Positions 32,285 to 44,339 of a DNA stretch of 64,000 nt are shown here, in pieces. The notes below the pieces were generated by a model. The model saw nothing but the letters and a program-made list of their open reading frames with translations, searched no databases and was not told where the DNA came from. A program made the position numbers and the translations under genes. The stretch is from Artocarpus heterophyllus (Eukaryota > Streptophyta > Magnoliopsida > Rosales > Moraceae). Location of the stretch: NCBI GenBank assembly GCA_025403435.1, contig CM046327.1, forward strand, positions 12,268,218-12,332,217, in the 5' to 3' direction. Every line of letters begins with the position of its first letter. Positions within the stretch are counted from its first letter, which is position 1.

Positions 32285-34344
32285 TGTTATACATGTATGC
32301 CCTAAGGAGTAAAAATGTAATATGTTTTTGGAGACATTTTTATCAATAAAGAATTTATTCATTATTTATATACCAAATCTTGTCATCTTTACGTTCATAT
32401 TTGTTGAATGTATGTTAAACAAACAATAGTCTGAGACTGTCAATCTAAACCTTTAAGAATTGGGCATATGATGGACAGATTATGTGGAAGACACAATTCT
32501 TAAGATAACAGTCTAAATCATAAGATCTGCAATCCAAGTAATAAAGTTTGACACTTTATTCATGTAAAGATTGTTATGTTGTCTATATCCCTATTGGGAG
32601 ATGGTTTGTCTTAGCCATCGGAGGTGGACTCCATAAATAGAAACATTGGCATGTTGTCATAGGTGACGATGTGATGGATCAGGACATAAAGTGAATTGAT
32701 TTGAATTAATAATTCTGTCTCGGCAAATCGATTCACTTTAGACAATCATTTGTGTTGCATCTTAATCTTGAGATGGATAGTGGGCTCGTTGTCTTGGCTT
32801 ATGTCTTTTGATGTACCAAAGGGTGACACCCACATCTTAATGGTGGTATGCATGCTGGTACATTAAAGGCATGACTCTTGATAGCGTAGACCTGTTATTC
32901 GTAGATATAGAATCCATAGCTCCTCTTTAGGAGTAATGATATCCTCTTATATGCGTTATCCTATAATTGAAAAACTGGAGCACTCAACCATTTGGATACA
33001 TAGGTGTAACCGAATGGTATACTGTCATTGGATAGTAAGTTTTCTGATGGTGAGATAATGGAACGTAAGATAAATATAATCGGGAAGGTAAGACAGAACT
33101 TGTCCTTAAGCCGATTATGGATTATCATATGAGGATACGATACATTATAATATGTCATAGAGACTTAGCTATACGAGCTTCGTAATTCTATATAGTTTGA
33201 GAGTACAGCTCCAAGCTTTTAGTGGAGTAGCGTTGGAGTTGATAATTATGAAATATATATCTGGGATATTGGGTTTCATAATTATCGGGAGCTTGAACTA
33301 TATAGGTCCATTTGGTCCCCTTTGCTAGCTCATAACATCTTGTAACGACACGGCGTGCTTTTTCAATAATAGATGACTTATGTCAGATTTATTAGATTGG
33401 TTGAAATTTGAAATAATCAAATAATTCATGTCTGTTTATCGGTTGAATTAATTTTGTGATAAAAAAATTAATTCAAGATAAACTTGTTGAATTATAAGAA
33501 TCGGATAATTCATGTCTATTTATCAGTTGATTTAATCTTAAATAATTTAGATCAAGATAAACTTGTAGTATTATTGAGAATTGATTTATTTTCTTAGAGA
33601 TTATTTAGATAAAGTTGTTTTGATCAGATAACTTCTCTATTGGGTTATTTGAATTAAAACTGAGATTTTATTCTATAGAATCTTAGGTGGAAAATAAAAG
33701 ATTAGCGAGATTTTTTATTCGACATTTAGCCTGTCGATGGACGTGTTTGGCCGACCGATGGGACCTGTTCGGCTGATCGATGGGACCTGTTCAGCCTACC
33801 GATTAGGTGGTTTGGCCTGTCGATTAGCGAAAGATAAGATCACGCATTTCCACACGAATCTTATCAGATATTGATCTGAACTTGATTCTATTTCAAGTTT
33901 TTAAGACCTAATCTGATAAGGACTGACCCTAGGACCAATCTCTATATAAAGGGAGTAAGTCTTAAGAGTTACTCAGATCAGTTGAGAGATTAAGAGTGAT
34001 ACTCTATTGGTGAGAATCTAAAAAACTCCCTGAGAGCTTTTGTTCACAAATCACAAACACTTGCTTTGGGTTCTCTTAATTGGTTGGAAAGAGAGCCACC
34101 TAGTGGAAGAGCTATACGTGTGAGACCACACTCACTCCGGTCGTGGAAAGATAATAGCAAAGAAGACCAGTTGGTTGAGGCTCTTCTGGAACATTATTTC
34201 TCTTCACGTTTTGCGAGAGTTCTTCGGCACACAAAGGTTAGTAAGATCTGGTTAATTTATGCATATAGAATGTCAAACTTGTGTTTTAGAAAATACTTTG
34301 ATGTAAAATATTTAAAATTTCACTGCGAACTCTTTTTTCCAACA
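32285..34344 (+). repeat. Copia 5' LTR
   Basis: It starts TGTTATACATG and ends CCAACA, 2060 bases. A TATA box, TATATAAA, lies at 33943-33950. A run of five degenerate 20-22-base units of the type TTCGGCCTGCCGATGGGACC lies at about 33725-33825. The 3' LTR has only four. Confidence 0.92.
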
Positions 34345-34346
34345 AT

Positions 34347-34358
34347 TGGTATCAGAGT
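34347..34358 (+). other. Primer-binding site (initiator-Met tRNA)
   Basis: TGGTATCAGAGT starts two bases after the LTR end and matches the usual plant copia site TGGTATCAGAGC except for the last base. Confidence 0.9.
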
Positions 34359-36001
34359 CATGGTTTTTACATAAATTTATGAGTTTGTGATCATGTTATA
34401 TATATAAATTTTGTGATATTAATCTCTCTTATGCTTGAATTTAATTTTATAGAGAGTTGACACCCTAGGTTTCTATATAATATATATATTGTCATGGATT
34501 ATGTGGTGAATGTTAATTAATTAATTATGGTTGATTAAATGTTATTTAATTATTTATTAATTAATTAATTAATATTGGTTATGATTCCTTAGAGATTAGA
34601 ATGTGTATCTATTTTTTTCATGTAATTAGATGACGAACTATCATCTACATTTAGGAATTATTGTTTAATTTTAAATTTGTAAAAATTTTGTAATTAAATA
34701 ATTATTCAGATAAGACAGATCTAGAAGGCAGATCTAGAAGAATGATGATGGCGCTCCCAGGTATTTCCTGAGTCTCTAATTTTATGTTTTTGAATTGTTA
34801 AAAATAAAATTGATGAATTGCATTAAAAATTGTATTCTCTAGAATGGGTGATTTCTGCTCAGTCCGCATGCTGAACATCACAGTTTGGCAGGCCAGACGT
34901 GTGGTTCGATAGGCCATCAGTGGGGTAGAAATCGATTGGCTCTACCGGCAGGCCAAACTTTCATGGGTTGGCAAGCCGATCTTCTTGATCGGCAAGGCGA
35001 TGAAGCATGACCGGTTGGCTGATCACCCAGGTCGGCCTGCTGACCGAAAGCTAGAAAATTTCTAGAAAAGGTGCAGTTTTTCCAGTGCAGTTTTAATTTT
35101 ATTTTTGGGACAATTTTGAGAGACATTAAATTTGGATGTGACCGAAAATATGAAGTATTCGATTCATACGGATTGAAGACTTGAAGATGGACATTACATG
35201 AAGAAGGATACAGCTTGAGGATTCAAGGATGAAAAATTGATAATATGTCTCCATTATTCTCTTGTAATCTTAGTTTTCTATTCTCTAGGGTGGAGACATA
35301 ATATTACGGTTATTTATTATTTTGCTTGTAGCTTTGCTTAATTGTTTTGCTTGTTTGCATTATAATATGATTTGCCATGTATATTGATAACATGTCATAT
35401 AGAATATGGAGTGCCGCTCATATTAAAATTGTTCATGCATGATCTTAAAATAACCTTGATTTCAAAAGATTGAGTGGGAGAAGGTTTTCGAAGAAAGAAC
35501 CTAAGGCCTCCATCGTTGGTCCATAGGCAGAACATGGTGGTCCCGACCCCTAGGAAGGGATTTCTATCATGCACTAGATTGGATCTTTGAGAGGATAAGG
35601 TATTTTAGCATGATTTATGGTTGTACACCCCTAGGTGGTGATTATAAATCATGAATAAAATATTGAAACGATGGTTATACACTCATGTTAATTTTATTAT
35701 TAACCTCCCCTAGGAGCTCTGTTAATAAAATTAATGGCCAAAGAAACTATTATTAATATATGTTGGATCATACGGGACCTGGATGGCATATATTAATCAG
35801 GAGGGGATCTGTGTTCCTGATTGAATTTGGCATGACTCTCCTAGGAGCTTGTTGAATTTTGAGTTAGGAATTATCGTTGTAAGGTTGTGATATTTGCAAG
35901 GTTTTGACACATAAACGCATTTGTATATTTTTACATGATTATGTTATCTTACTAAATTATTATGATATGTTTGCTTATATTTGGTATATTATTCTTTATT
36001 G
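34359..36001 (+). other. Copia 5' untranslated leader
   Basis: Non-coding leader between primer site and gag. Positions 34866-35045 repeat variants of GGCAGGCCGA and GATCGGC, echoing the LTR minisatellite. Confidence 0.6.
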
Positions 36002-39000
36002 TAGAATAAAAATTTCTAAAAACACTTTATCATCGATACTTGACAAAAACCTATTAACCAATGAGAACTATAATGATTGGAAACGGAACCTGGATATCGT
36101 CCTCTCCTTTGAGAAACTGAAATATGTACTGACAACCCCTTGTCCTCCCGAGTCTACGGGAGACTCAACTAATGAGCAATTCCAAGCATATGATCACTAG
36201 AAAGATGCTAATGATCAGACCTGCTGCTATGTTATGGCTAGCATGAACAATGTGCTGCAGGCTCAACATCAGGATTATGAGACTGCAAAGCAGATCTTGG
36301 ATAATCTTGAAGATGTGTTTGGAGGCCAAGCCATAACAAAGTGACAAAGGGCACTTCAGAAACTTCTAAACTATAGACAGAGGCCGGGGACATCTATAAA
36401 GGAGCATATGATGTTGGTCATGGGTTACCTCGCTGAGGCTCAAACCAATGGAGCTGACATCGATGCTAAAACTCAGATGACTATGGTCTTTAAGACTCTG
36501 TCTAAGGAATTTATTCCGTTTAGAGCTACTTTTAATTTAAGCAATAGACGAGATATGACCTTAACTGAACTGATGAAATAGTTGCAGGAGTTCGAACAAC
36601 TGATCAGGGAGTCTCCTGCGGGTGGTAAGGCCAACTTGGTAGCTGCTTCTGGTTCCAATCCTAACTCTGGGAATGGAAAGAAGCAACGGGCCAAGAACGG
36701 GAAGTCTTCTATTCCTGTTGGCACCAAGAGCAAGAAGAAGAAGAAGAAGAACCCAAAAAAGCTTAAGTGCTTCTTCTGTGGAAAGGTCGGGCATATCAAG
36801 AAGCATTGCAAGGACTTCCTTTCCAAAGGAGGTAGGTGTGATCTTCTGTATTTAGAAACTTGTTTGGTTGAGGAATCCAGTAACATTTGGGTCATAGATT
36901 CTGGTGCAACTAATCATGTTTGTGTTTCTCTGTAGGGGTTCAAAGAAACGAGAAGTCTGCTACATGAGGACTTCACGCTTCGGATGGGCGATGAATCCTT
37001 GGTCTCAGCGGAAGCAGTGGGAGACGTCTATCTTTATTTTGATCATTATAGGAATTTATTTTTGCAAGATTGTTTTTATGTTCCTAAATTTAAAAGGAAT
37101 TTAATTTCTGCAGCTTGTTTATTTAAAGACTCCTACTTGGTTTCTTTTAATGATAAAGTGGTGATTCGTAAAAACAAATCTTTAATCTATTCTGGATGGA
37201 TGCAAAATAATCTATATTTTATCAAACCTAAGATGGACTTATTGCTTAATGCTGAGATGAATGATAATAACTCTAAAAGACTTAAAACTTCTCACTCTAA
37301 TAAGACTTATCTTTGGTATTTACGCCTTGGTCATAACCAGAATAGGATTTAAAGGTTGGTAAGGGATGGACCTTTGAGTCACTTAAAGGTGGAATCTATA
37401 CCTCAATGTGAATTTTGTTTGGAGGGCAAAATGACCAAAAGACCATTCAGGTCTAAGGGCAATAGGGCCGAAGGGGTTCTAGAACTTGTGTAGAGTGATG
37501 TTTGTAGACCGATGAACATCCGAGCACGAGGAGGGTATGAGTACTTCGTCATTTTTATTGACCATTATTCAAGATATGGGTATGTGTACCTGATGCACCA
37601 CAAAAGCAAAACTTTTGACAAGTTCAGGGAGTTTTGGGCTAAAGTGGAAAAGCAATTGGGTAGACCCATAAAGGCACTTCGATCGGATCAAGGTGGGGAA
37701 TACCTTTCGGATGAGTTCTTAGAACACTTATTAGATAATGGGATTTTATCCCATTTGACTGTGCCGGGCACTCTGGAGCAGAATGGCATTGCAAAGAGAA
37801 GAAATAGGACTTTGTTGGACATGATTAGGTCCATGATGAGTTATTCATCATTGCCTTTATCCTTTTGGGGATATGCACTACAAACCGCATGTTATCTTTT
37901 GAACAATGTGCCTTCAAAATCGATCCCTAAAACTCCTCACGAGTTGTGGACGGGTAGCAAGACATCCTTAAAGCATATTCGCATATGGGGATGTCTGGCT
38001 CATGTTCTGTTTAAGGATCCGAATAAGTTTAAAACACTTTCGAAAGTTTGTGTGTTTGTAGGATATCCAAAAGGGACTAAAGGGGGTTATTTTTATAACC
38101 CAAAGGAAAATAAAGTCATGGTTTCAACTAATGCAACTTTCCTTGAGGAGAGTTACATGAACGACTTTAAACCTCGAAGCAAAGTAGTGCTTGAGGAGTT
38201 AAGGAGTGATCCGATCACTCCAGAGGTTTTGAATGAAACTGTTCCAATCAGTATAGAAAAACCAAACAAACCTGAACAACAACCTCAGGGGCTTCGGCGT
38301 AGTGAGAGGATCAGGCGTCAACCTGAGAGGTATATGTTCAATGAGGAGGTCTTCTTGGCTGAACCGGATGAACATGACAGGGATCCTTATATTTACGCAG
38401 AAGCTATGGAGGATGTTGATTCAAAACTCTGGACAGAGGCCATGAACACAGAGATGAAGTCTATGGAGACTAATCAGGTCTGAGAGCTTATGGATCTTCC
38501 CAAAGGGGTAAAACCCATAAGGTGTAAGTGGATCTACAAGAGAAAAAGAGGAGTGGATGGAAAGGTCAAAACCTTTAAGGCTAGACTGGTAGCTAAAGGT
38601 TATACGAAAAAGGAAGGAATCGATTATGAGGAAACCTTTTCGCCTATAATCATGCTTAAGTCCATCCAGATTCTCTTGTCTATAGCTGCCGCTCTTGACT
38701 ATGAGATTTAACATATGGATTTCAAGATGGCTTTTCTGAATCTTGATGAGTCCATTTATATGGAACAACCAGATGGGTTAAAGGTCACGGGTCAAGAGGG
38801 TAAGGTTTGTAAGCTGCTGAAGTCAATTTATGGACCTAAGCAAGCTTCTCGTTCTTGTAACATAAGATTTGGTCAGGTGATCAAGACTTATGGGTTCTCA
38901 CAAAATGTGGATGAACCATGTGTTTACAAACACATTAAGGATGGGAAGGTGGTTTTTTGGCTGCTCTATGTAGATGACATTATGCTAATTGGCAATGATG

Positions 39001-39233
39001 TTGGGGCATTGTCATAAGTCAAATTATGGTTGACCAAGCAGCTTAACATGAAGGACTTATGTGAGGCTAATTTTGTTCTGGTATCTAGATCTTTCAGGAT
39101 AAGAAGAACAAAATGATAGCTTTGTCCTAGTTCGGCTATCTAGATAAAATTCTCAGGAGATTTGCAATGCAGGATTCCAAGAAAGGTGGGCAACCCTCTG
39201 GGTTTGGAATTAGTCTTTCTAAGAAAGACTCTC
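36002..39233 (+). pseudogene. Copia gag-pol, first part, with in-frame stops
   Basis: Gag similarity begins near SKNTLSSILDKNLLTNENYN. The CCHC knuckle CFFCGKVGHIKKHC lies at about 36768-36810. The protease motif is WVIDSGATNH at 36888. The integrase zinc region holds YLRLGHNQNRI and FCLEGK, and the core holds [19 protein letters not shown] and [18 protein letters not shown]. Reverse transcriptase runs from IRCKWIYKRKRGVDGK to the catalytic YVDDIMLIGND at about 38971. All these parts lie in one frame, so across 3 kb only stop codons break it. These are at about 36198, 36342, 36579, 36933, 37350, 37490, 38481, 38709 and 39015. Several fit a Trp, Gln or Arg codon changed by C-to-T or G-to-A. 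Confidence 0.92.
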
Positions 39234-39238
39234 CATAG
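39234..39238. repeat. Target site duplication CATAG of the nested element (left)
   Basis: CATAG directly precedes the TG of the nested LTR. The identical CATAG follows its CA end at 43605-43609. Confidence 0.9.
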
Positions 39239-39594
39239 TGATAACTCTAGTTTAGAGAGTTATTTGGCCACTTTTAGTTAGCGAATATTACTATGTTCTT
39301 GAGAAAAATTACATGAAACACCCAACTTTTTCATGGAAGTATGCTTTTATTGATATAGGTTGAAGAAAGACAGAAAAGAAAAGAAAAGGGAGCACGAACA
39401 CAAGAAATTGGAGAAAAATTGCAAATCGAGCACGAACTTGGAGCTTGTTAGTAGAGAAGAAGCGCCACGGCACCCAAAAAGCAGTGCCGCGGCACCCAAG
39501 GTGTTCTGGAATTGATGGCATTTGGCAGGGACTCAGCGCCGCGGCGCTGGGAAAGGAGCGCCGCGGCGCTATGACGGAAAAAAAGAAAAAAAAA
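39239..39594 (+). repeat. Truncated 5' LTR of the nested element
   Basis: Matches 42212-42567 with scattered, mostly transition differences. It contains two perfect 14-base palindromes AGCGCCGCGGCGCT at 39535-39548 and 39557-39570, plus weaker copies. Confidence 0.85.
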
Positions 39595-39595
39595 G

Positions 39596-40642
39596 ATGGC
39601 TTCTAAGCGCATGCGAACTTCAGCCTCCTCATCCACCCCATCTAGCCGTTTTGTGAGTAAGGCCACTAGAAAAAGACATAACGATGCCATTGTTAAGAAA
39701 ACTGTAGTACCGGAACGGGGTTTAGACTTTAGTGATGGTTTTTCTACAGTATTTTTTAATATGGTTATGAAAAGAGGGTGGAGAAAATTTCTTGAGCAAC
39801 TCGAGGCGGCTGTAGTCCCACTTGTTTGGGAATTTTATGCCAATGTTCCAGAGCACACTAACCTCCAAGTGAGTGTACGAGGTAAAATGGTTTGTTTTGA
39901 TAAAACGACCATTAACAGGTATTATGGGCTCTAAAATATCGATAATGATGACTATTATGAATACCTAAGTGAACATTTGGATTTTGAGGAAGTTCATAGC
40001 ACAATAGCTACTCCAGGCACCACGTGGAAATTAACACGGGGCAGCGAAGTGGTGTCGTTTCCCTCCTCCGCATTAAACAGGGAGTACAAAGCTTGGTTAT
40101 ATTTTATTGCGTCTAAATTAATGCCTGTAATGCATTTTTCTTATGTTACCAAGGACAGAGCTGCCTTGTTGTCTGCCATTGTTACAGGTAAAACTATCGA
40201 TGTGGGGAAAGTAATCTAAGACAGTATTCTTAGAACCGCTATGGGTTCCACGACTGGTGGTTTGGGTCACTCTTCCCTCATCACAAGACTGTGCATCGAC
40301 GCCGGAGTCCCATTCGACCAAGAGGAAGAATTATTACAACCAATGAAAATCATTAACAAAAAGGTCGTGGGAAGCTTCCGAGACCAAGATGTACGCCCTC
40401 TGTTTCGGCAAGACACTGGTGACTCAGCCTCGAGCCAACCCTCTCACCCCAAACAAGTCACTCCTATAGCTCAACCGCATGTTGTACCTGCCCCTGAGTT
40501 ACCAATCAGTGATAGCTTATGTCGTCTGGAATTGGGCCTAGAATATAATATTGCCATGACGCGGGCAATTGCTCGACACTTGGGCATGGATGAATCTCAA
40601 CTTCCCCCTCCACCGCATTTTCCTGATCACCTTGAGCCTTGA
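39596..40642 (+). pseudogene. Retrotransposon gag-like ORF (putative plant transposon protein domain)
   Basis: A single frame of 349 codons starts MASKRMRTSASSSTPSSRFV. It has two internal TAA stops (39932-39934 and 40217-40219) and ends PPHFPDHLEP. The middle (RGWRKFLEQLEAAVVPLVWE, VRGKMVCFDKTTINRYYGL) matches the domain named 'putative plant transposon protein', common in Athila-like elements. The start lies one base after the LTR remnant, so normal expression signals were lost with the deletion. Confidence 0.78.
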
Positions 40643-42211
40643 TTTCACTTTCAATATTTATTTCATTATTTAGGTTTCCTTTTCATTATCAACTTCTTAA
40701 GGTTTTTGTTTTGTTTGTTTTCCTTGTTGTCTAGATCACTTCTCGGAGTTCACGTGGCTGCACAAGTCCAATTGGCCTCATTTGTTACTTAGGGGGTTTC
40801 CCTTACCTTTTCTTTTTTTATTTATACATTGAGGGCAATGCTTTATTTAGTTTGGGGGGGAAACAAAAATTTTTTGTTTGTTAAAACTTGTGTTAACCCT
40901 TTTGAAACTTGAAGTGATACATTCCTGCATTGATGAATCTGGATATGATTGAATCCTTTATTTGGATGTCTTGAAATTCGTAGGAGGTGTGAATTTTTGT
41001 CTAAATGTGTGATGGATTTGTTGTTTAATTCTAATTCTGAATTTATGATCTATTTCTTGAGCACAAAAATCTTGAATTTTTGAATTGTGTGTATGTCCAG
41101 TTGATGTTCACCCATGTTTTAGAATTCATTTGATTTTCTCTCGAGGCGAAATCCTAGGCTACATCTGACTGAAACATGATTTAGGCCATTTTTTTGGACC
41201 GTTTGAGCCGTTCAAGCCGACCTTGGTTAAATATCCCTAGTCACCTTGTTGAGCCTTGATGCATTAGCCGTTCTTTCTTTGTCACCCGCATTTGTTAAAC
41301 TAGCCAATCATTATACCTTGTCCCACATCTCGAAAACATGTTGATTTCTGAAAAAGGTAAGCATATTTTGGGAGGTAGAGTGGAGCAGGGGAGTTGTTGA
41401 GTTGTTACTTGAAGCGTAGAAGTTTTTGAGTCTGATGTTGGATTAATTTTGTTATTTAAGGATCTTATTAGTATTCATATTATTTTTATACGAAAGAAAA
41501 AAAATTGCAGAAAAAAAAAAGAAAAAAAAGAAAAAGAAAAGAAAAAAACAACAACAACAACAACACAAAACCAGGAAAAAAAAAGTTGGAACAACAATAG
41601 TGAGTGACTAAGAAAACGAAAGAGCATAAATGAGTTCAGTTGAGGGCGATGGAGTTAGCTTGGGGATAGGGTCTAAATTAGTCAGAAGTTGAATGGTTTG
41701 AAGAGAAGGGTAAATGTTGATTGTACAGTTGAAGTGGTTTAAGGGTGTACAACCAAGAGTGAGTTCTAATTGGAGTCTAGAAATCAACATGGGAGGGGTG
41801 AATTGAGCCTAAAATTAACTTTTATTTTACCTCTAGCCCAGCCTAACGTTACAAGCATAATAAAGCCCTAATGATTTTTAGTTGGATGACTAGCCTACAT
41901 TAGTGGAGAAAGGAATGAAAGGTGAACCTATGAAACATGTTTCTCTGCATAACTCATCAAAGCTTCTTAGAGTAATGTGGATGTTACTGGACTGCATACA
42001 ATTTGAAAAGAATGGGTAACACACACACGGGTCATGGAATTAGAATTAGTCTTAAATAGCAAATTGATCTCACTGTTTGGATGGAATTTGTTCTTTTCTA
42101 TAATTGTAGGATGGAAAAATTTTGGAGGACATCTTGAAGGATTTGTTGTTCCATGTTTATGTTACTTCTTGATTTTGCTCAAGGACTAGCAAAAGTTAGT
42201 TTGGGGGGTTT
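40643..42211 (+). other. Non-coding 3' region of the nested element with polypurine tract
   Basis: No coding capacity. An A-rich, partly (CAA)n stretch lies at 41500-41590. GTTTGGGGGGTTT directly precedes the 3' LTR and is the likely polypurine tract. A similar TTTGGGGGGG sits at 40850. Confidence 0.65.
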
Positions 42212-43604
42212 TGATAACTCTAGTTTAGAGAGTTATTTGGCCACTTTTAGTTAGCGAATATTACTATGTTTTTGAGAAAAATTATATGAAACACCCAACT
42301 TTTTCATGGAAGTATGCTTTTATTGATGTAGGTTGAAGAAAGATAGAAAAGAAAAGAAAAGGGAGCACGAACACAAGAAATTGGAGAAAAATTGCAAATC
42401 GAGCACAAACTTGGAGCTTGTTAGCAGAGAAGAAGCGCTGCGGCGCCTAAAAAGCAGCGCTGCGGTGCCCAAGGTGGTCTGGAATTGATGGCATTTGGTA
42501 GGGACTTAGCGTCGCGGTGCTGGGAAAGGAGCGCCGCGACGCTATGACGGAAAAAAAGAAAAAAAAAAGGAAGCGCTACAACGCTTGGATAGGAGGGCCG
42601 CGGCGCCAAGGGTGATTCTGAACCATGATTTCTGGACGTGAAAGAAGGGTTTAGCTAACTTAAGAGTAGTATAAATAGATAACAATGTAATAGTCAAAGT
42701 AGTTAGGTTTTTCTTATATTTCAGAGCGTTGTTTATTTTTCTTAGGAGCCGTCAAGCAATCCGGAGTAAGAAGTGAGAGATTGGTGACAGAATTTCTTGT
42801 TCTCTTAACTCCTAATGTTTGATTTAATTAGATTTTTAGTTTTTATTTCTTTTTCAATTATGTTCTAATTTTCTATTTCTTTTTCAATTATGTTCTAATT
42901 TTCTTAGTTAGGGCTATGATGTAGCTTAATCATGACGATGTGCATTTCATATTTAGTTATGCACCATAATTGATTTTATTCATGTGAGTTATTTGTTATT
43001 ATGTTTAATACTTTTGAATGATTAGCTACCATTTAAATGATCTGATGTGCATGTTCAAAATTGAGAAGGGAGAATTATGTAAATGCTTCATCTAACATAT
43101 AACCATGAATTAAATATGGATAGAGATATACCATATTATTTGTGTGGCTTTATCTGAAAAGTTCATGAATCCTAATGCATTCCGATTTATTTAAATTCAC
43201 ATAGAGATATAGTGAGTTAATAAACTGAGTAGATTTGCTATACCTAGAGATAGGATAGTAAATAATTTAGAAATTTTCGTCATCACATGTGTATTGTTAA
43301 TTGGGTTGCATAATTTTAATGAAATTGATATCTAATGATTATGGTGAAATCAAATGCCTTAACGCTTTGTCTTATTGAAGTATATCTTGAAATTAATTGC
43401 AATTTTTCTTCTTAATTTAGTACTTTAGTTCAGTAGTTTATTCAATCTCAACTTCATATGATCAGCTAGATAAACTTTAGAGTTAATCCAACTTTAGTAC
43501 TTAGTTAGATTATTATACAACAGTCCCTGTGAAACGATACTCTTACTCACTATTGTATTACTTGATCGATAATGTGCACCTGCGTTAGTGAATTTTACAG
43601 GACA
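42212..43604 (+). repeat. 3' LTR of the nested element
   Basis: Begins TGATAACTC and ends AGGACA, 1393 bases, followed by the CATAG duplication. It carries six or so decayed copies of the GCGCCGCGGCGC palindrome in its first 400 bases, and a directly repeated TTCTATTTCTTTTTCAATTATG segment near 42840-42900. Confidence 0.87.
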
Positions 43605-43609
43605 CATAG

Positions 43610-44325
43610 TTTTATGAAGAACGAGAATACATGAAGAAGGTGCCTTATGCTTCGGTAGTGGGTAGTCTCATGTATGCCATGCTTTGCACACGACTGGTTA
43701 TTAGTTATGCGATCGGGATTATAAGTCGATTTCAGGTGGATCTAGGACCGAACCATTGGGTTGCGGTAAAGCATATTTTCAAGTATCTAAGAAAGACTCG
43801 ATGATATATACTTGTATATTCGGGTGGAAATTAACTCCTCTAGGATATACTGACTTAGATTTTCAATCCTGTCTAAATTCTAGGAAATCATCTTCGGGTT
43901 TTGTGTTTACTCTCGGCGGCGGTGCCATCAGTTGGAGAAGTGCTAAGCAAGATTGCACTTCGGATTCAACGATGGAGGCCGAGTATGTGGCAGCTAGTGA
44001 TGCTTCGAAAGAAGTAGTGTGGCTCCGCAAGTTCTTTGGGGATCTTGAGGTAGTTCCTGGTATGGATAAAGCGGTATCACTGTACTATGATAACAGTACG
44101 GCGGTAGCTAATGCTAAGGAACCAAGATTTCATAAGAAGAGTAAGCATATTGATCGAAAGTATCATGTGATAAAGGACTTCATTGAGGGCGGGCATGTCA
44201 CAGTGTGCAAGATCGCGTCAGAAGACAATTTAGCTGATTCATTTATGAAGACACTTACTGGGAGAGTATTTGAGAGGCATGTGGAAGCTATGGAGATGCG
44301 AGATTTGTCATATTTACTCACTTAA
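43610..44325 (+). pseudogene. Copia pol, last part (RNase H)
   Basis: Continues the copia reading after the nested element: MKKVPYASVVGSLMYAMLC, then HWVAVKHIFKYLRKT. One T is missing near 43829-43832, shifting the frame. RNase H follows with SWRSAKQDCTSDSTMEAEYV, YYDNSTAVANAKEPRFHKKS and HIDRKYHVIKDFIE, ending at a natural stop. Confidence 0.92.
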
Positions 44326-44327
44326 TG

Positions 44328-44339
44328 CAAGTGGGAGAT
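44328..44339 (+). other. Copia polypurine tract
   Basis: AAGTGGGAGAT immediately precedes the TG of the 3' LTR, the standard plus-strand primer position. Confidence 0.88.

Larger units (their letters stand above)
39239..43604 (+). mobile_element. Nested Athila-like Ty3/gypsy element, non-autonomous, with truncated 5' LTR
   Basis: The element starts TGATAACTC and ends CAGGACA, with a perfect 5-bp target duplication. A 1393-base 3' LTR is preceded by a G-rich polypurine tract. The 5' LTR survives only for about 355 bases and then joins internal sequence at an A-rich stretch. The internal region has one gag-like open frame and long non-coding sequence with the motif ACATTGAGGGCAATG and a second G-run, typical of Athila-type elements. 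No protease, reverse transcriptase or integrase is present. Confidence 0.82.
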
